DNA from: Chitinophagaceae bacterium | GTDB lineage: Bacteria; Bacteroidota; Bacteroidia; Chitinophagales; Chitinophagaceae | Reading direction: 5' to 3' | Assembly (NCBI GenBank): GCA_947454235.1 | Contig: CANGIY010000003.1 | Coordinates: 1 to 64,000, forward strand | DNA: 64,000 nucleotides | Part shown: positions 9,425 to 17,740 of the stretch, one piece after another | Position numbering within the stretch: position 1 is the stretch's first letter | Layout of the letters: each line of letters opens with the position of its first letter | Notes under the pieces: model-generated | Database searches by the model: none | Told to the model about the DNA's origin: nothing | Seen by the model: the letters and a program-made list of their open reading frames with translations, nothing else | Position numbers and translations under genes: made by a program

Positions 9425-9468
9425 CTACAATACGGTGATTGAGCGAAGCCGAAATCACCGTATTGTAG
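9425..9468. repeat. Perfect 16-bp inverted repeat at the edge of the HpaII operon
   Basis: CTACAATACGGTGATT (9425-9440) and its exact reverse complement (9453-9468) flank a 12-nt loop. It begins 3 bp past the stop codon of the HpaII endonuclease gene. There is no T run on either side, so it is not a standard intrinsic terminator, though it could end or protect the transcript. It also marks the boundary between the A/T-rich restriction operon and the relic region. Confidence 0.75.
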
Positions 9469-9471
9469 CTT

Positions 9472-10638
9472 CTAAGTGAAACGAATTTGAAGATTCAATT
9501 TAAAAAATAACTGTCCGTCTTCTTCATACAACCACCCATACCTGTATTTTTTTGAATCTGCTTCTTTAGCTGAACCAGGGTTATGTTCATCCTCCCCTGT
9601 CGATGCTTGTTCCAGTTTAGTATTATTCAGCAAATACTCCTGAAATTCATTGCGATTATAAATGTGGTAACAAACGACATCTCCATTTTCTTTAACAATG
9701 ATAATACCTCCTGTGGCATCGTATTTACCTGTCCACACTTTTTCAGGGGTCATACCAAGAGCCACTTCCGTGAGAAAATTTTTCACTTTATACTCGTAAA
9801 ACGGGTGGTTATTTGTCAAATTAAAGCCGAGTGGGTTTTCATCCTTGACTTTCTCGACCACCTCTTTCAATTTAGATTTCCCAGTTCTAAATTTGTAATA
9901 CAACAATCTTGAAATAATAATAGGTAACTGACTGTCAATAAGTTGTAAATTCATTTCTAAGGTCGGTGACTGAACTTTTGCAAATCGAATTTCAAAACCA
10001 AAATTCTCAAGAGCTTCAAGGCGAGTCAAAATTTTAGATTTCTTTTTAGATGTATTATGCTCCGATTCAACTGGCATAGCATAAGTATCTGCGTTAAATT
10101 TGGCTACGTCAATTCTTTGATCATTTTTTGGAAGCACTTTAAATATAAAATTAGTTCCAGCACCTGGATTAAATAAAGTTGAATCTTTCCCTAACATCGA
10201 CTTAATGCTAAATCCAAGAGTTGGCTTTTGACCTGTATTTAAATCATGAACCTTAATTCTTATATCAGCTTTTTCTTTACTTCCTGCCTTTAGTGTAGTA
10301 ACTTCTATTTTACGCAAAAAATCTTCAATATCAGGAAAGGATGTACTCGAACCTTTGGACTTTTTTAGCAAGTGAAAAAGTTGAATTGACCTCTCAATAA
10401 ATTCTTCAATTTCAAAAGACACGATTAATTTGCCATCGTTTCCATCTATTATGTCAATTTTTTCACCTACTACAAACTCTCTTTTTGAATCTTTCTCCTC
10501 CCTGAGAATTTTAATAATTGGATAAAACACATTTTCTATTTTCTCTAATTCAGCATTTGCGGCAACTAATTTACCTTCTGCTAATAGCTTCAATAAGACA
10601 TACATTTCGCTCCATTCACCTTTATTTCCCTTCAACAT
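9472..10638 (-). CDS. HpaII-family type II restriction endonuclease
   Basis: A 388-residue protein that I recognise as the HpaII restriction endonuclease family, whose prototype cuts CCGG. The N-terminus (LKGNKGEWSEMYVLLKLL) and the central ADIRIKV ... GFSIKSMLG segment are characteristic. D125 and S144-x-K146 are plausible PD-(D/E)XK-type catalytic residues (inference). The start codon lies inside the methyltransferase gene (17-bp overlap), so the two are translationally coupled and the methyltransferase is made first. The C-terminus is intact, ending just before a perfect inverted repeat. Confidence 0.9.
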   Translation of the reverse strand: MLKGNKGEWSEMYVLLKLLAEGKLVAANAELEKIENVFYPIIKILREEKDSKREFVVGEKIDIIDGNDGKLIVSFEIEEFIERSIQLFHLLKKSKGSSTSFPDIEDFLRKIEVTTLKAGSKEKADIRIKVHDLNTGQKPTLGFSIKSMLGKDSTLFNPGAGTNFIFKVLPKNDQRIDVAKFNADTYAMPVESEHNTSKKKSKILTRLEALENFGFEIRFAKVQSPTLEMNLQLIDSQLPIIISRLLYYKFRTGKSKLKEVVEKVKDENPLGFNLTNNHPFYEYKVKNFLTEVALGMTPEKVWTGKYDATGGIIIVKENGDVVCYHIYNRNEFQEYLLNNTKLEQASTGEDEHNPGSAKEADSKKYRYGWLYEEDGQLFFKLNLQIRFT

Positions 10639-11908
10639 TTTTCAAAAAATTTATTTTTTTTAAAATCTCCAAGGCTGTTGCCTGTATTGCAGGAACTGCC
10701 ACAGAATTACCAAATTGCTTGTATGCCGATGCATCTGCAACAGGAATAATAAATTTATTAGGAAACCCTTGTAAACGCGCCCATTCCCTAGGTGTCATTT
10801 TCCTAATACCTTCACGGTTTACTTCACCTTGAATTTTTGTTTCCGGTTTAAAATCAGTTATCCTGTTATCAATAACCAAATTTCGTTCTCTTCCCATTCC
10901 ACCGACAACAATCGCGTTCGCAATTTCATCATCTTTGACAATGTTATATCCAAAGCCGTTTCCTTTACTTTCGTGCCTTGCCTTATGATTGTAAAGAGTT
11001 TGGAGGTATTTTGTTGAAAGATAATATCTAGTTCCAACCGTTTTTTCTTCTTTTATATCAGAAAATGAAACTTTCTTCCCCAGAGGTTCAGGATACTTGA
11101 ATTCATCGATTCCAAGGTCTGCTCGAAATCCAACTATGTAAATACGTTCACGATTTTGTGGAACTCCAAAGTTTTTAGCATTAACGATTTGAGGTTCAGG
11201 GACGTAATAACCCAAATCACTCCTTAGAACATTTAAAATTGTAGATAATGTCTTTCCCTTATCATGGCTAGCTAAGCCTTTAACATTTTCAAGAAAAAAT
11301 GCTTTCGGCATTTTCCTTTTTATAATTTCAGCTACATCAAAAAAAAGGGTTCCACGGGTATCTTCAAATCCGCCACGTCTTCCTGCGATTGAAAACGCTT
11401 GACACGGGAATCCCCCACATAAAATGTCAAATCCGTCTGGTATGAATCTTTTTGTTTCTTCTTTTGTAATATCGCCGAATGGAACTTCACCGAAATTTGC
11501 CCTATAGGTTTTCTTAGCCTCTTTATCCCATTCACTTGTAAATACACATTTGCCCCCCAAATTTTGCATCGCTACACGAAATCCTCCAATTCCGGCAAAT
11601 AAATCTATAAATGTAAATTGTGGATTTTGCGGTGTCGGAAAAGGGACATCGTGAACCTCGAACAGATATTGTTGTAAAGCTTCTTCAACCACTGAATTAG
11701 GCATATCGCCATCTTCTGAGTCAATTGAATATGACTTTATTGCTGAGAACGCAGCTTCTTCAAAATACTTAGCTTCCTTTTTTCCGAAGTTATTTAAATA
11801 ATGAGTGATTACAGCTTTACTTCTGTCGACTACCTCGGCTTCTAAAGTATTCCTCTTAACCGTTTTGTAGCCGAAATCATCGATTCGCTTTTTCGTTTTT
11901 GCGTTCAT
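10622..11908 (-). CDS. DNA (cytosine-5) methyltransferase of the HpaII system
   Basis: A 428-residue C5-cytosine methyltransferase. Motif I is DLFAGIGGF (102-110); the catalytic loop GGFPCQAF holds Cys169; ENV is at 207-209; QNRERIYIVG is at 251-260; motif X (QFGNSVAVP) is near the C-terminus. The target-recognition region falls between about 265 and 375. An N-terminal extension of about 95 residues precedes the catalytic core. Its partner endonuclease predicts methylation of CCGG, as in the HpaII system (inference from family). It overlaps vsr by 32 bp upstream and the endonuclease by 17 bp downstream. Confidence 0.93.
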   Translation of the reverse strand: MNAKTKKRIDDFGYKTVKRNTLEAEVVDRSKAVITHYLNNFGKKEAKYFEEAAFSAIKSYSIDSEDGDMPNSVVEEALQQYLFEVHDVPFPTPQNPQFTFIDLFAGIGGFRVAMQNLGGKCVFTSEWDKEAKKTYRANFGEVPFGDITKEETKRFIPDGFDILCGGFPCQAFSIAGRRGGFEDTRGTLFFDVAEIIKRKMPKAFFLENVKGLASHDKGKTLSTILNVLRSDLGYYVPEPQIVNAKNFGVPQNRERIYIVGFRADLGIDEFKYPEPLGKKVSFSDIKEEKTVGTRYYLSTKYLQTLYNHKARHESKGNGFGYNIVKDDEIANAIVVGGMGRERNLVIDNRITDFKPETKIQGEVNREGIRKMTPREWARLQGFPNKFIIPVADASAYKQFGNSVAVPAIQATALEILKKINFLKNVEGK

Positions 11909-12311
11909 CTATTTTGAGCAAAATTTTTTCAGTGCAATTTCGTAAATTTTCTCGCACTTCTTTGCCCCAAAATCGCAAAACTATCCACCCTTGTTGAATT
12001 AAAGTATCATTTACTTCAATATCTCTCGCTATATTCCGTTCTATTTTCGTATGCCAAAAATCTCTATTAGATTTTATTTCGTTTTTTTTGACTTCCCAAT
12101 TAAAGCCGTGCCAAAATTCGCTATCAATAAAAACCGCCACTTTAAATCGCTTAAAGGTCAAATCGGGCTTTCCAAAAACTGTCTTATCATTTTTCCTATA
12201 TCTAATACCATTTGCCCAAAGTGCCTTTGCCACCATTACTTCAATTTTCGAACCCTTAGAACGAACGGCCTGCATATTTCTGCGCCTTTGTTCTTTAGTA
12301 TGTTTATCCAT
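11877..12311 (-). CDS. vsr: Very short patch repair endonuclease (Vsr)
   Basis: A 144-residue Vsr-type nuclease, which nicks at T:G mismatches arising from deamination of 5-methylcytosine. It therefore fits beside a C5-methyltransferase, whose product is mutagenic. The hallmark N-terminus (R-R-R-N-M-Q-A-V-R-S-K), the GKPDLTF segment with the likely catalytic Asp50, and FWHG with the likely active-site histidine near 68 are visible. The protein is full length. It sits between the small first gene (18-bp gap) and the methyltransferase (32-bp overlap). Confidence 0.92.
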   Translation of the reverse strand: MDKHTKEQRRRNMQAVRSKGSKIEVMVAKALWANGIRYRKNDKTVFGKPDLTFKRFKVAVFIDSEFWHGFNWEVKKNEIKSNRDFWHTKIERNIARDIEVNDTLIQQGWIVLRFWGKEVRENLRNCTEKILLKIDERKNEKANR

Positions 12312-12329
12312 TCTTCGAATGCGTCAGTG

Positions 12330-12602
12330 CTACCGTTGCGCTAAATTTGCGAACCCTACCCTTTCGTAAAATATATCGCACATAATCTCGTAAATATCAA
12401 CTCCAAAATCATCACAGACTTCAAAACAACGGCTCATCAAATGATTTCTAAACTGAGCTTCTTCCGCACTGTAGCAAGGCAAATGTGTCTTAGAGTCGAT
12501 GTAATTTTCAAAACTCTCATCGGGGTGAAAATTTAGTTTCTCATCTAAAAGTTGATGGGCAAACATCTTTACATCATCAATGGTATTTATTTCTGCGACC
12601 AT
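12330..12602 (-). CDS. Unknown 90-residue protein, first gene of the HpaII operon
   Basis: I do not recognise a characterised family. The ATG at 12602 is chosen because a GAAGAAA sequence precedes it and the upstream extension would need a TTG. The protein is acidic and mostly helical in appearance, with three cysteines and no clear DNA-binding helix-turn-helix, signal peptide or membrane segment. It precedes vsr by 18 bp on the same strand and is probably co-transcribed with the restriction system. Controller proteins often occupy this position but are helix-turn-helix proteins, so this would be something different, or a passenger gene. Similar short proteins of unknown role occur in Bacteroidota as far as I recall. 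Confidence 0.7.
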   Translation of the reverse strand: MVAEINTIDDVKMFAHQLLDEKLNFHPDESFENYIDSKTHLPCYSAEEAQFRNHLMSRCFEVCDDFGVDIYEIMCDIFYERVGFANLAQR

Positions 12603-12661
12603 AAGTATTTCTTCGTTTTTATGAGTTTTGTACTTCAAACACAAAACTGATTCAAGCCATA

Positions 12662-12692
12662 TAAAAATACAAAAACCTCGGTAGAAATCAAA
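12662..12692 (-). promoter_or_regulatory. Candidate promoter of the HpaII operon
   Basis: On the minus strand TTTG (12689-12692) and TATTTTTA (12662-12669) are separated by 19 bp. This matches the Bacteroidota -33/-7 layout (TTTG, about 19 bp, TAnnTTTG) with one mismatch in the -7 box. It lies 60 bp upstream of the first gene of the operon. Confidence 0.45.
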
Positions 12693-12894
12693 GGAAAATG
12701 CAAAGAAATTTCATTAAAAATTCCACTACAAGCAAGTTAGTTTCAGGTCGTTGGTAGATTAAGTTTATACAAAAAAATCACTTCAAACCAGATTGTCCTC
12801 AATACTGATGGCTATGGTAAAATGACCGAACGCAATTGCGCAACAAGCTGTTGCGTAAATGTTTCTGACTTTCAACAGCCCCCCACCACAACGC

Positions 12895-12970
12895 GTGAGG
12901 GATAGTAGCGGATACCCCACAGCGAAGCGAGGAGTAGCAGCGGATAGCCCGACCCGCAGGGGCACGCCCA
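12895..12970. repeat. REP-like Bacteroidota intergenic repeat
   Basis: The stretch holds two copies of an AG(T/C)AGCGGATA-C/G-CCC string (near 12905 and 12936) and ends in CCCGACCCGCAGGGGCACGCC. From memory this kind of sequence recurs between genes in many Bacteroidota genomes. It is G/C-rich against an A/T-rich island on its left and marks the right side of the restriction operon. The rest of the 12603-13070 gap has no gene; open frames crossing it simply translate the repeat. Confidence 0.45.
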
Positions 12971-13048
12971 CCCTCCCCGCATTAACATCAATTAACCTTT
13001 TCTCACTCCAATTAACCTAAAAAGCTGGGGGGCTTGGTGGTGGGTGTG

Positions 13049-13056
13049 TACTTTTG
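13049..13056 (+). promoter_or_regulatory. -7 box (TACTTTTG) for the beta-barrel gene
   Basis: TACTTTTG is a perfect TAnnTTTG box. Transcription would begin about 6-7 nt after it, giving a very short leader before the ATG at 13071. No good -33 TTTG is seen. Confidence 0.4.
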
Positions 13057-13070
13057 TCGGGAACAAACAA

Positions 13071-15236
13071 ATGAAGGTTTTGAAACAGTGTATCCTTATA
13101 ATTACCATGGCGTTGGGGGCTGTGGCAGCAGAGGCGCAAACAGATTCTACAAAGGCGTTGAAAGAGGTGTCGGTGAGTGGTGCGAAGAAAACAATTGAGA
13201 TGGAGACCGGTAAAACGGTGCTCAATGTGCAGACAAACCCTGCCTTTGCTGGCAAAACAGCGTGGGACTTATTGAAAAATCTGCCGGGTGTGAACACTGA
13301 CGCGAGCGGCAATATTTCTATTTCGGGCAAACAAGGGGCATTGGTAACCATTGAAGACCGCCCACTCAGCCTCACGGGTGAAGACTTGATGAATTACCTG
13401 AAAGGGATTACGGCGGAGTCGGTGAACCAGATCGAGTTGATTACGCAACCCGGTGCGCGCTATGAGGCAGAGGGCAACAACGGCATCATTAACTTGAAAT
13501 TACTGAAAATAAAACGCAGGGGCTGGAACGGCAGTCTCAACGCCACGGGCTACCAACACCAGTATAACGGCATGGTCTCAACGCTCAACCTCAACAGGCG
13601 CACCGACAAATGGAATGTGTTTGGGAGTGTAAATGTGATAAAGGCTAAAAACTCGGTGGACTACCGCAACGATTTGCAGTTCAGGGACTCGAATCAATCG
13701 GTTATAGGACTTAGTACAATACGCTCAAAGCCCACCGAAAACTTCACTAAGTGGAATGCCACTGCAGGCTTCGACTATACCCCCAATGCCAAAAACAGCC
13801 TTGGGTGCCTTTTGACAGGTGCTTACTACCTCAATATCATGAATACAACGCTCGCTGAAACAGATGCTATGAGCGCGACTACTCCTTCCTCTTTTGGACG
13901 ATACACAGTTGAAAATTCGATTCGCAGGAATGGCTCTGTTAACTTTTATTGGAAAAAGACAATTGACAGCACCCACAATTGGAACAATAATTTTGACTTC
14001 CTTACGCTCACCCGCACCATGGACCAGTCGGTAGCGACGGAGGTCAATTCAGGGTTCACGGGCCCTACCCCACTGTATTTATTAGGTAGCGTACCCGTAA
14101 ACATCAGGATTGGGTCGTTTAGAAGCGATTACAGTGCTACCCTGAAAAATGGCGTGTCACTGAATTTGGGCGGGAAGTACAGTTACAATGCAACGAATAA
14201 TTCCGGAGATTTTTCGGTATTGGACGGTACGTATTGGGTACATGACTCTACGCGCAGCAATATTTTTGAGTACGACGAACAGATTTCAGCGTTATACGGA
14301 GAGGCATCGGGCTATTTAGACACTGCCGGCAAATGGGCGTGGAAACTAGGGCTGAGAGCTGAATATACCAGCGGCTCCGGCGACCAGAAAACAACCGAAC
14401 AACACTTTGACCGTTCGTTCCTGTCGCTGTTCCCAACTGCATTTTTAAGCTACTCGCCTTCACAAAACAATTACTACGAAATTAACTTTGGTAGAAGAAC
14501 TGACCGACCAAAGTACTTGCAGCTAAATCCGTTCAGGTACTATACTTTCTATAACTCGTACCAAGTTGGCAACCCATTGCTTTTGCCTGAATTCACCTAC
14601 AACACCGAATTAAAACATAGTTATAAGAGCAAACTGACCACATCGCTGAGTTTCTCCTACACCGAAAACAGCATGAATGACGTGATAGGTTCTGATGCTG
14701 CTACAGCAACTACTTTTGGTATGCCCGCCAATGTTGGCAGCGCAAAATCAACGATTTTATCGGTGTACTATATGAGTCGGTTCTTCAATGTATGGGACCT
14801 GGTGCTGTACGGATATGGAAACTATAGCGAGTTCGATGGTGTGGTTTTAGGCAACCCCGCACATGGTGGTGGCTTGAGCGGCGGACTGTGGTGGAGCAAT
14901 ACTTTTACCTATAAAAAGTGGACTACCGAGGCTAGTGCCAATTATTCCAGCCGCACCTATACCAGTCCTGTCACACAAACGGAGGAAATGTTGTTTATTA
15001 ATTTTGGTGTGAGTCGCAAGCTGGCACACGACATGCTGATAGTGAAAGCCGGTATCGATGATCCTTTCTTCATTTACAGAAACAACAGCATCATTGACCA
15101 GAAATCGCTGCTCAGCAAAACCTACCTTATGCCCAACAGCAGAGTCGGTAGTTTATCGGTAACCTGGAATTTTGGTAAAAACAAAGACAGTTACAAAGCC
15201 AGAGCTAATTCAACTGAGGAGTCGAAAAGGTTGTAG
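13071..15236 (+). CDS. TonB-dependent-receptor-like outer-membrane beta-barrel protein
   Basis: A 721-residue outer-membrane protein of the OMP_b-brl_3 type found in Bacteroidota. The ATG at 13071 gives a clean signal peptide ending AEAQ; an upstream GTG in frame would only add nine residues without one. A plug-like region follows (about 30-125: KEVSVSG, the DLLKNLPGV motif, INQIELIT-like strand and a Gly-rich turn NNGIINL), then a long beta-rich barrel to the end. Unlike SusC-type receptors it has no N-terminal carboxypeptidase-like domain and no SusD partner nearby. The substrate is unknown. It is preceded by a -7 box. Confidence 0.85.
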   Translation: MKVLKQCILIITMALGAVAAEAQTDSTKALKEVSVSGAKKTIEMETGKTVLNVQTNPAFAGKTAWDLLKNLPGVNTDASGNISISGKQGALVTIEDRPLSLTGEDLMNYLKGITAESVNQIELITQPGARYEAEGNNGIINLKLLKIKRRGWNGSLNATGYQHQYNGMVSTLNLNRRTDKWNVFGSVNVIKAKNSVDYRNDLQFRDSNQSVIGLSTIRSKPTENFTKWNATAGFDYTPNAKNSLGCLLTGAYYLNIMNTTLAETDAMSATTPSSFGRYTVENSIRRNGSVNFYWKKTIDSTHNWNNNFDFLTLTRTMDQSVATEVNSGFTGPTPLYLLGSVPVNIRIGSFRSDYSATLKNGVSLNLGGKYSYNATNNSGDFSVLDGTYWVHDSTRSNIFEYDEQISALYGEASGYLDTAGKWAWKLGLRAEYTSGSGDQKTTEQHFDRSFLSLFPTAFLSYSPSQNNYYEINFGRRTDRPKYLQLNPFRYYTFYNSYQVGNPLLLPEFTYNTELKHSYKSKLTTSLSFSYTENSMNDVIGSDAATATTFGMPANVGSAKSTILSVYYMSRFFNVWDLVLYGYGNYSEFDGVVLGNPAHGGGLSGGLWWSNTFTYKKWTTEASANYSSRTYTSPVTQTEEMLFINFGVSRKLAHDMLIVKAGIDDPFFIYRNNSIIDQKSLLSKTYLMPNSRVGSLSVTWNFGKNKDSYKARANSTEESKRL

Positions 15237-15263
15237 GTGGCGGGTGTGGTTTGCTGCCTTGAA

Positions 15264-15344
15264 CTCCCGACCTCCAGTTGGGACGCGTATGATTAAAAAA
15301 GATTCAATGAAAACTCCCGACCTGCGGTTGGGACACGTACAATT
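15264..15344. repeat. Two tandem REP-like hairpin units
   Basis: A unit of about 30 bp occurs at 15264-15294 and again at 15314-15344, with CTCCCGACCT-x-x-x-GTTGGGAC-x-CGTA conserved. Each can fold as TCCCGAC / GTTGGGA. No gene is present in 15237-15468; the rest includes fragments similar to the ATCATGATT and GACAAAA strings also seen in the 52.5- and 54.9-kb repeats. Confidence 0.55.
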
Positions 15345-15468
15345 CTGTACTTCCCAAAAAATCATAGCCCATCGAAACAATCATTGGAATCATGGTTCAA
15401 GACAAAATGTATTGTCCTGAAATAGGTTTACGAATTTTGTAAATCATGATTCAGACAAAAGGAACTAA

Positions 15469-16377
15469 CTATCTTTTCCCCATAAACTCTCTCGTAAAAC
15501 GGAAGAGATTGAAGTCGGGATTTTGTAAAGCTGTTTCCAATTGGGATTTAAGGTCGCGGAGGTTATAGGGTGACATGCGCAGTTTTTGAATGTACTGCCA
15601 GCTTTTTTCAGTGAGCAGGTCAAGGCGCTTGGAAGGGGTGTTTTTAAGCCCTTCAATCACACTTTCAACGGCCGTTGCCATTTCATCAACACCCTGATTT
15701 GATGTTGCTATGGTTTTCACTACGGGTAACTCCCGACCGCCATTGGCTTTTTCATGAACCATCATGCGCAGGTTCCGATAGAGCGCTTCAGCATTCTCGC
15801 GGTCTGACTTGTTAACCACAAACACATCGGCAATCTCCATAATGCCAGCCTTGAGCGTCTGCACCTCATCGCCGGCCTCCGGCACCAAAACAACAACAGT
15901 GCAGTCAGCCAGACCGGCAATCTCAACTTCACTTTGCCCCACCCCCACGGTTTCTACCAGTATGATATCAAAAGGTGCCTGACGCACCAGTCCGGTAATC
16001 TCAATGATTTTTGAATTTAACCCACCCAGTGCCCCGCGCGATGCCAAAGAACGGATGTAAATATTTGGATTGGCATAGAAATCACTCATCCTGATGCGGT
16101 CGCCTAAAATAGCGCCATAGTTAAACGGAGATGATGGGTCAACTGCCAATACAGCCACCTTTTTATTCTGCCCCAACCAATGGTGCAACAGGCTGTTCAC
16201 CAAAGAACTCTTACCAGCGCCGGGAGGACCTGTGATACCTATCACCGGGGGGCCTTGAGTATCGTTGTAGTGCTCCAGCAACCATTCGTAACCCGGCAAC
16301 TCATTTTCAACGGTTGTGATGCCGCGCGCAATGGAACGGAAATCGCCTTTCTGAATACCCTCGAAAAGTTGTTGCAT
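15469..16377 (-). CDS. meaB: MeaB/ArgK-type GTPase (methylmalonyl-CoA mutase chaperone)
   Basis: A 302-residue G3E-family P-loop GTPase. It carries GITGPPGAGKSS (Walker A, 47-58), VDPSSP (79-84), ETVGVGQSE (142-150) and NKSD (189-192), all diagnostic for MeaB. In the known family it protects and reloads the cobalamin cofactor of methylmalonyl-CoA mutase. The mutase genes are not in this window. Length is close to the family norm. A promoter box and an upstream terminator (16414-16451) show it is transcribed alone. Confidence 0.93.
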   Translation of the reverse strand: MQQLFEGIQKGDFRSIARGITTVENELPGYEWLLEHYNDTQGPPVIGITGPPGAGKSSLVNSLLHHWLGQNKKVAVLAVDPSSPFNYGAILGDRIRMSDFYANPNIYIRSLASRGALGGLNSKIIEITGLVRQAPFDIILVETVGVGQSEVEIAGLADCTVVVLVPEAGDEVQTLKAGIMEIADVFVVNKSDRENAEALYRNLRMMVHEKANGGRELPVVKTIATSNQGVDEMATAVESVIEGLKNTPSKRLDLLTEKSWQYIQKLRMSPYNLRDLKSQLETALQNPDFNLFRFTREFMGKR

Positions 16378-16413
16378 GAATTGTTATTTACCCTATTGAA
16401 GCCTGATTGACTG

Positions 16414-16421
16414 CAAAAATA
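16414..16421 (-). promoter_or_regulatory. -7 box (TATTTTTG) for meaB
   Basis: On the minus strand TATTTTTG, a perfect TAnnTTTG box, lies 37 bp before the meaB ATG and immediately after the terminator stem of the gene upstream. A -33 element would have to lie inside that stem. Confidence 0.5.
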
Positions 16422-16424
16422 GAC

Positions 16425-16451
16425 AGAAGCCCCCGAAAATCGGGAGCTTCT
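16425..16451 (-). terminator. Terminator of the lipoprotein gene
   Basis: A 12-bp stem with one mismatch (AGAAGCTCCCGA / TCGGGGGCTTCT on the minus strand) with a 3-nt loop, followed by TGTCTATTTTTG. It lies about 95 bp after the stop codon at 16547. The T-rich tail doubles as the -7 box of meaB. Confidence 0.65.
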
Positions 16452-16546
16452 GATATTTAGCATTTTTAAATGTTAATTACCTATTGGCGAGCATTCTTTT
16501 GTTACTCCTTGGTAAATCTGCCCGTACTTAATTTTAGGCTTTACAA

Positions 16547-17137
16547 TTATCTAATCTCCTCAATTTTAAAGTCATCAAACCATAAAGTCCCCTTTGTTTT
16601 AGGTCTAATTTCAACTTTCAGGCGCGGCATCCCTGCACAAATTTCTTTATCAATCGAGTATTGCGTCCAGCCACTTAAAACCCCACCTCCGTTTACAATA
16701 GTTACCGGGCAAGGCTGCGGATCGTTGATGGTAACACAACTCGCAACAGCATCAAAACGAGCACCGTCACTCTTAACCCAAAATGTAATTCTGTACTTTT
16801 GCCCCGGCACCTTCACATACTCATTGAAAAACGAAGGGTAAAAATGATTGTATCCATTACTTTCAATTTCCCGAACAGTTATTTTCAACGAACGTTTACC
16901 CTCATGCGCTGTTTCGGAATCAGAGGTAAAATCATAGCTAGGCACAGCTTGATTGGGCGGACATTTCTTTGCGATAAATTCACTCTTCAGAAACATCCAG
17001 TTAGCCGGAATTCCATCTTTTACAAACTCAAAGCCAAGGTTATCTCCTGCCTCGGGCACATTTTTAACATCAGCTATTTTACAACCCGTGTAAATAAAAA
17101 AGCAGACAAGTATTAAAATCGAGTTTGGTTTAAGCAT
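16547..17137 (-). CDS. Lipoprotein with a carbohydrate-binding-like beta domain
   Basis: A 196-residue predicted lipoprotein: a hydrophobic start, then a lipobox-like YTGC with Cys19. The mature part looks like a single beta-sandwich of the CBM4/9 or galactose-binding-like type: NLGFEF near the start, KSLKIT-type strands, ITFWVKSDG, and a closing LWFDDFKIEEI, which is a typical last strand of that fold. No catalytic motif is seen. Function unknown. It is divergent from the metal-efflux operon. Confidence 0.7.
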   Translation of the reverse strand: MLKPNSILILVCFFIYTGCKIADVKNVPEAGDNLGFEFVKDGIPANWMFLKSEFIAKKCPPNQAVPSYDFTSDSETAHEGKRSLKITVREIESNGYNHFYPSFFNEYVKVPGQKYRITFWVKSDGARFDAVASCVTINDPQPCPVTIVNGGGVLSGWTQYSIDKEICAGMPRLKVEIRPKTKGTLWFDDFKIEEIR

Positions 17138-17156
17138 GATAAATCAATTGATGCTG

Positions 17157-17164
17157 CAAAAATA
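17157..17164 (-). promoter_or_regulatory. -7 box (TATTTTTG) for the lipoprotein gene
   Basis: A perfect TAnnTTTG box on the minus strand, 20 bp before the lipoprotein ATG at 17137, giving a leader of about 13 nt. No -33 element is apparent. Confidence 0.45.
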
Positions 17165-17269
17165 CCATGGCAAATCCGGTTACCGTTTGACATAAATCAA
17201 AATCTTGGGCTCAATGAGTGTATTGATTAAAATCAGCCTAAACCTATGATACCCTAATTAGTTTTCAAC

Positions 17270-17277
17270 TAAATTTG
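17270..17277 (+). promoter_or_regulatory. -7 box (TAAATTTG) for the metal-efflux operon
   Basis: TAAATTTG lies 14 bp before the TTG start of the first gene of the efflux operon. The -33 region is poor, which would fit a promoter that needs an activator (inference). Confidence 0.45.
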
Positions 17278-17290
17278 CGAAATAATATCG

Positions 17291-17680
17291 TTGTTGTTGA
17301 AGGCAGTTTTCATTCGATTCGTCATTGTATTCACCATGCTCAACATGGTGACCCTCGACCAGTTTGCAAAATTGCCGCTGTTCTTTACTCACTTTATAGA
17401 GCATTCTAAAAAAGACCATTCAATAACATTGACTGATTTCCTGCGCATGCATTACACAGGAAAAGACATCAATGACAACGACGATGAAAAAGATAAACAA
17501 CTGCCGTTCAAGAACATCAATGCTCAGTCTATTCAACACCAATATATGCCCGTTGCGAGATTTGAGTTTGAACCTTTAAAAACGGCATATTTCCCACCGA
17601 AAGAAGTAAAAATGAGTGGGCACAGGGAATACATTCTCCAAGGCGCTTCCACTGATTTGTTCAGACCCCCACGGGTGTAA
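17291..17680 (+). CDS. Small secreted/membrane protein leading the metal-efflux operon
   Basis: A 129-residue protein with an N-terminal hydrophobic segment (residues ~3-22). The start is probably the TTG at 17291; two more TTG codons follow and no ATG in frame gives a complete hydrophobic segment. The middle holds an acidic stretch (DINDNDDEKDKQ) preceded by FLRMHYTGK, a combination I recall from short proteins encoded just before CzcA-type pumps in Bacteroidota. The acidic patch and several histidines could bind metal (inference). It is 60 bp upstream of the pump gene. Confidence 0.65.
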   Translation: MLLKAVFIRFVIVFTMLNMVTLDQFAKLPLFFTHFIEHSKKDHSITLTDFLRMHYTGKDINDNDDEKDKQLPFKNINAQSIQHQYMPVARFEFEPLKTAYFPPKEVKMSGHREYILQGASTDLFRPPRV

Positions 17681-17740
17681 ATCGAAATAACAACTCGGCT
17701 GTGCGCCGAATACCATTTCTTTTTACTCAAACTGAACTAA

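Noticed and set aside
12783-12971. Minus-strand open frame of 62 codons
   Set aside because: It simply translates the REP-like intergenic repeat and has no ribosome-binding site or protein-like features.
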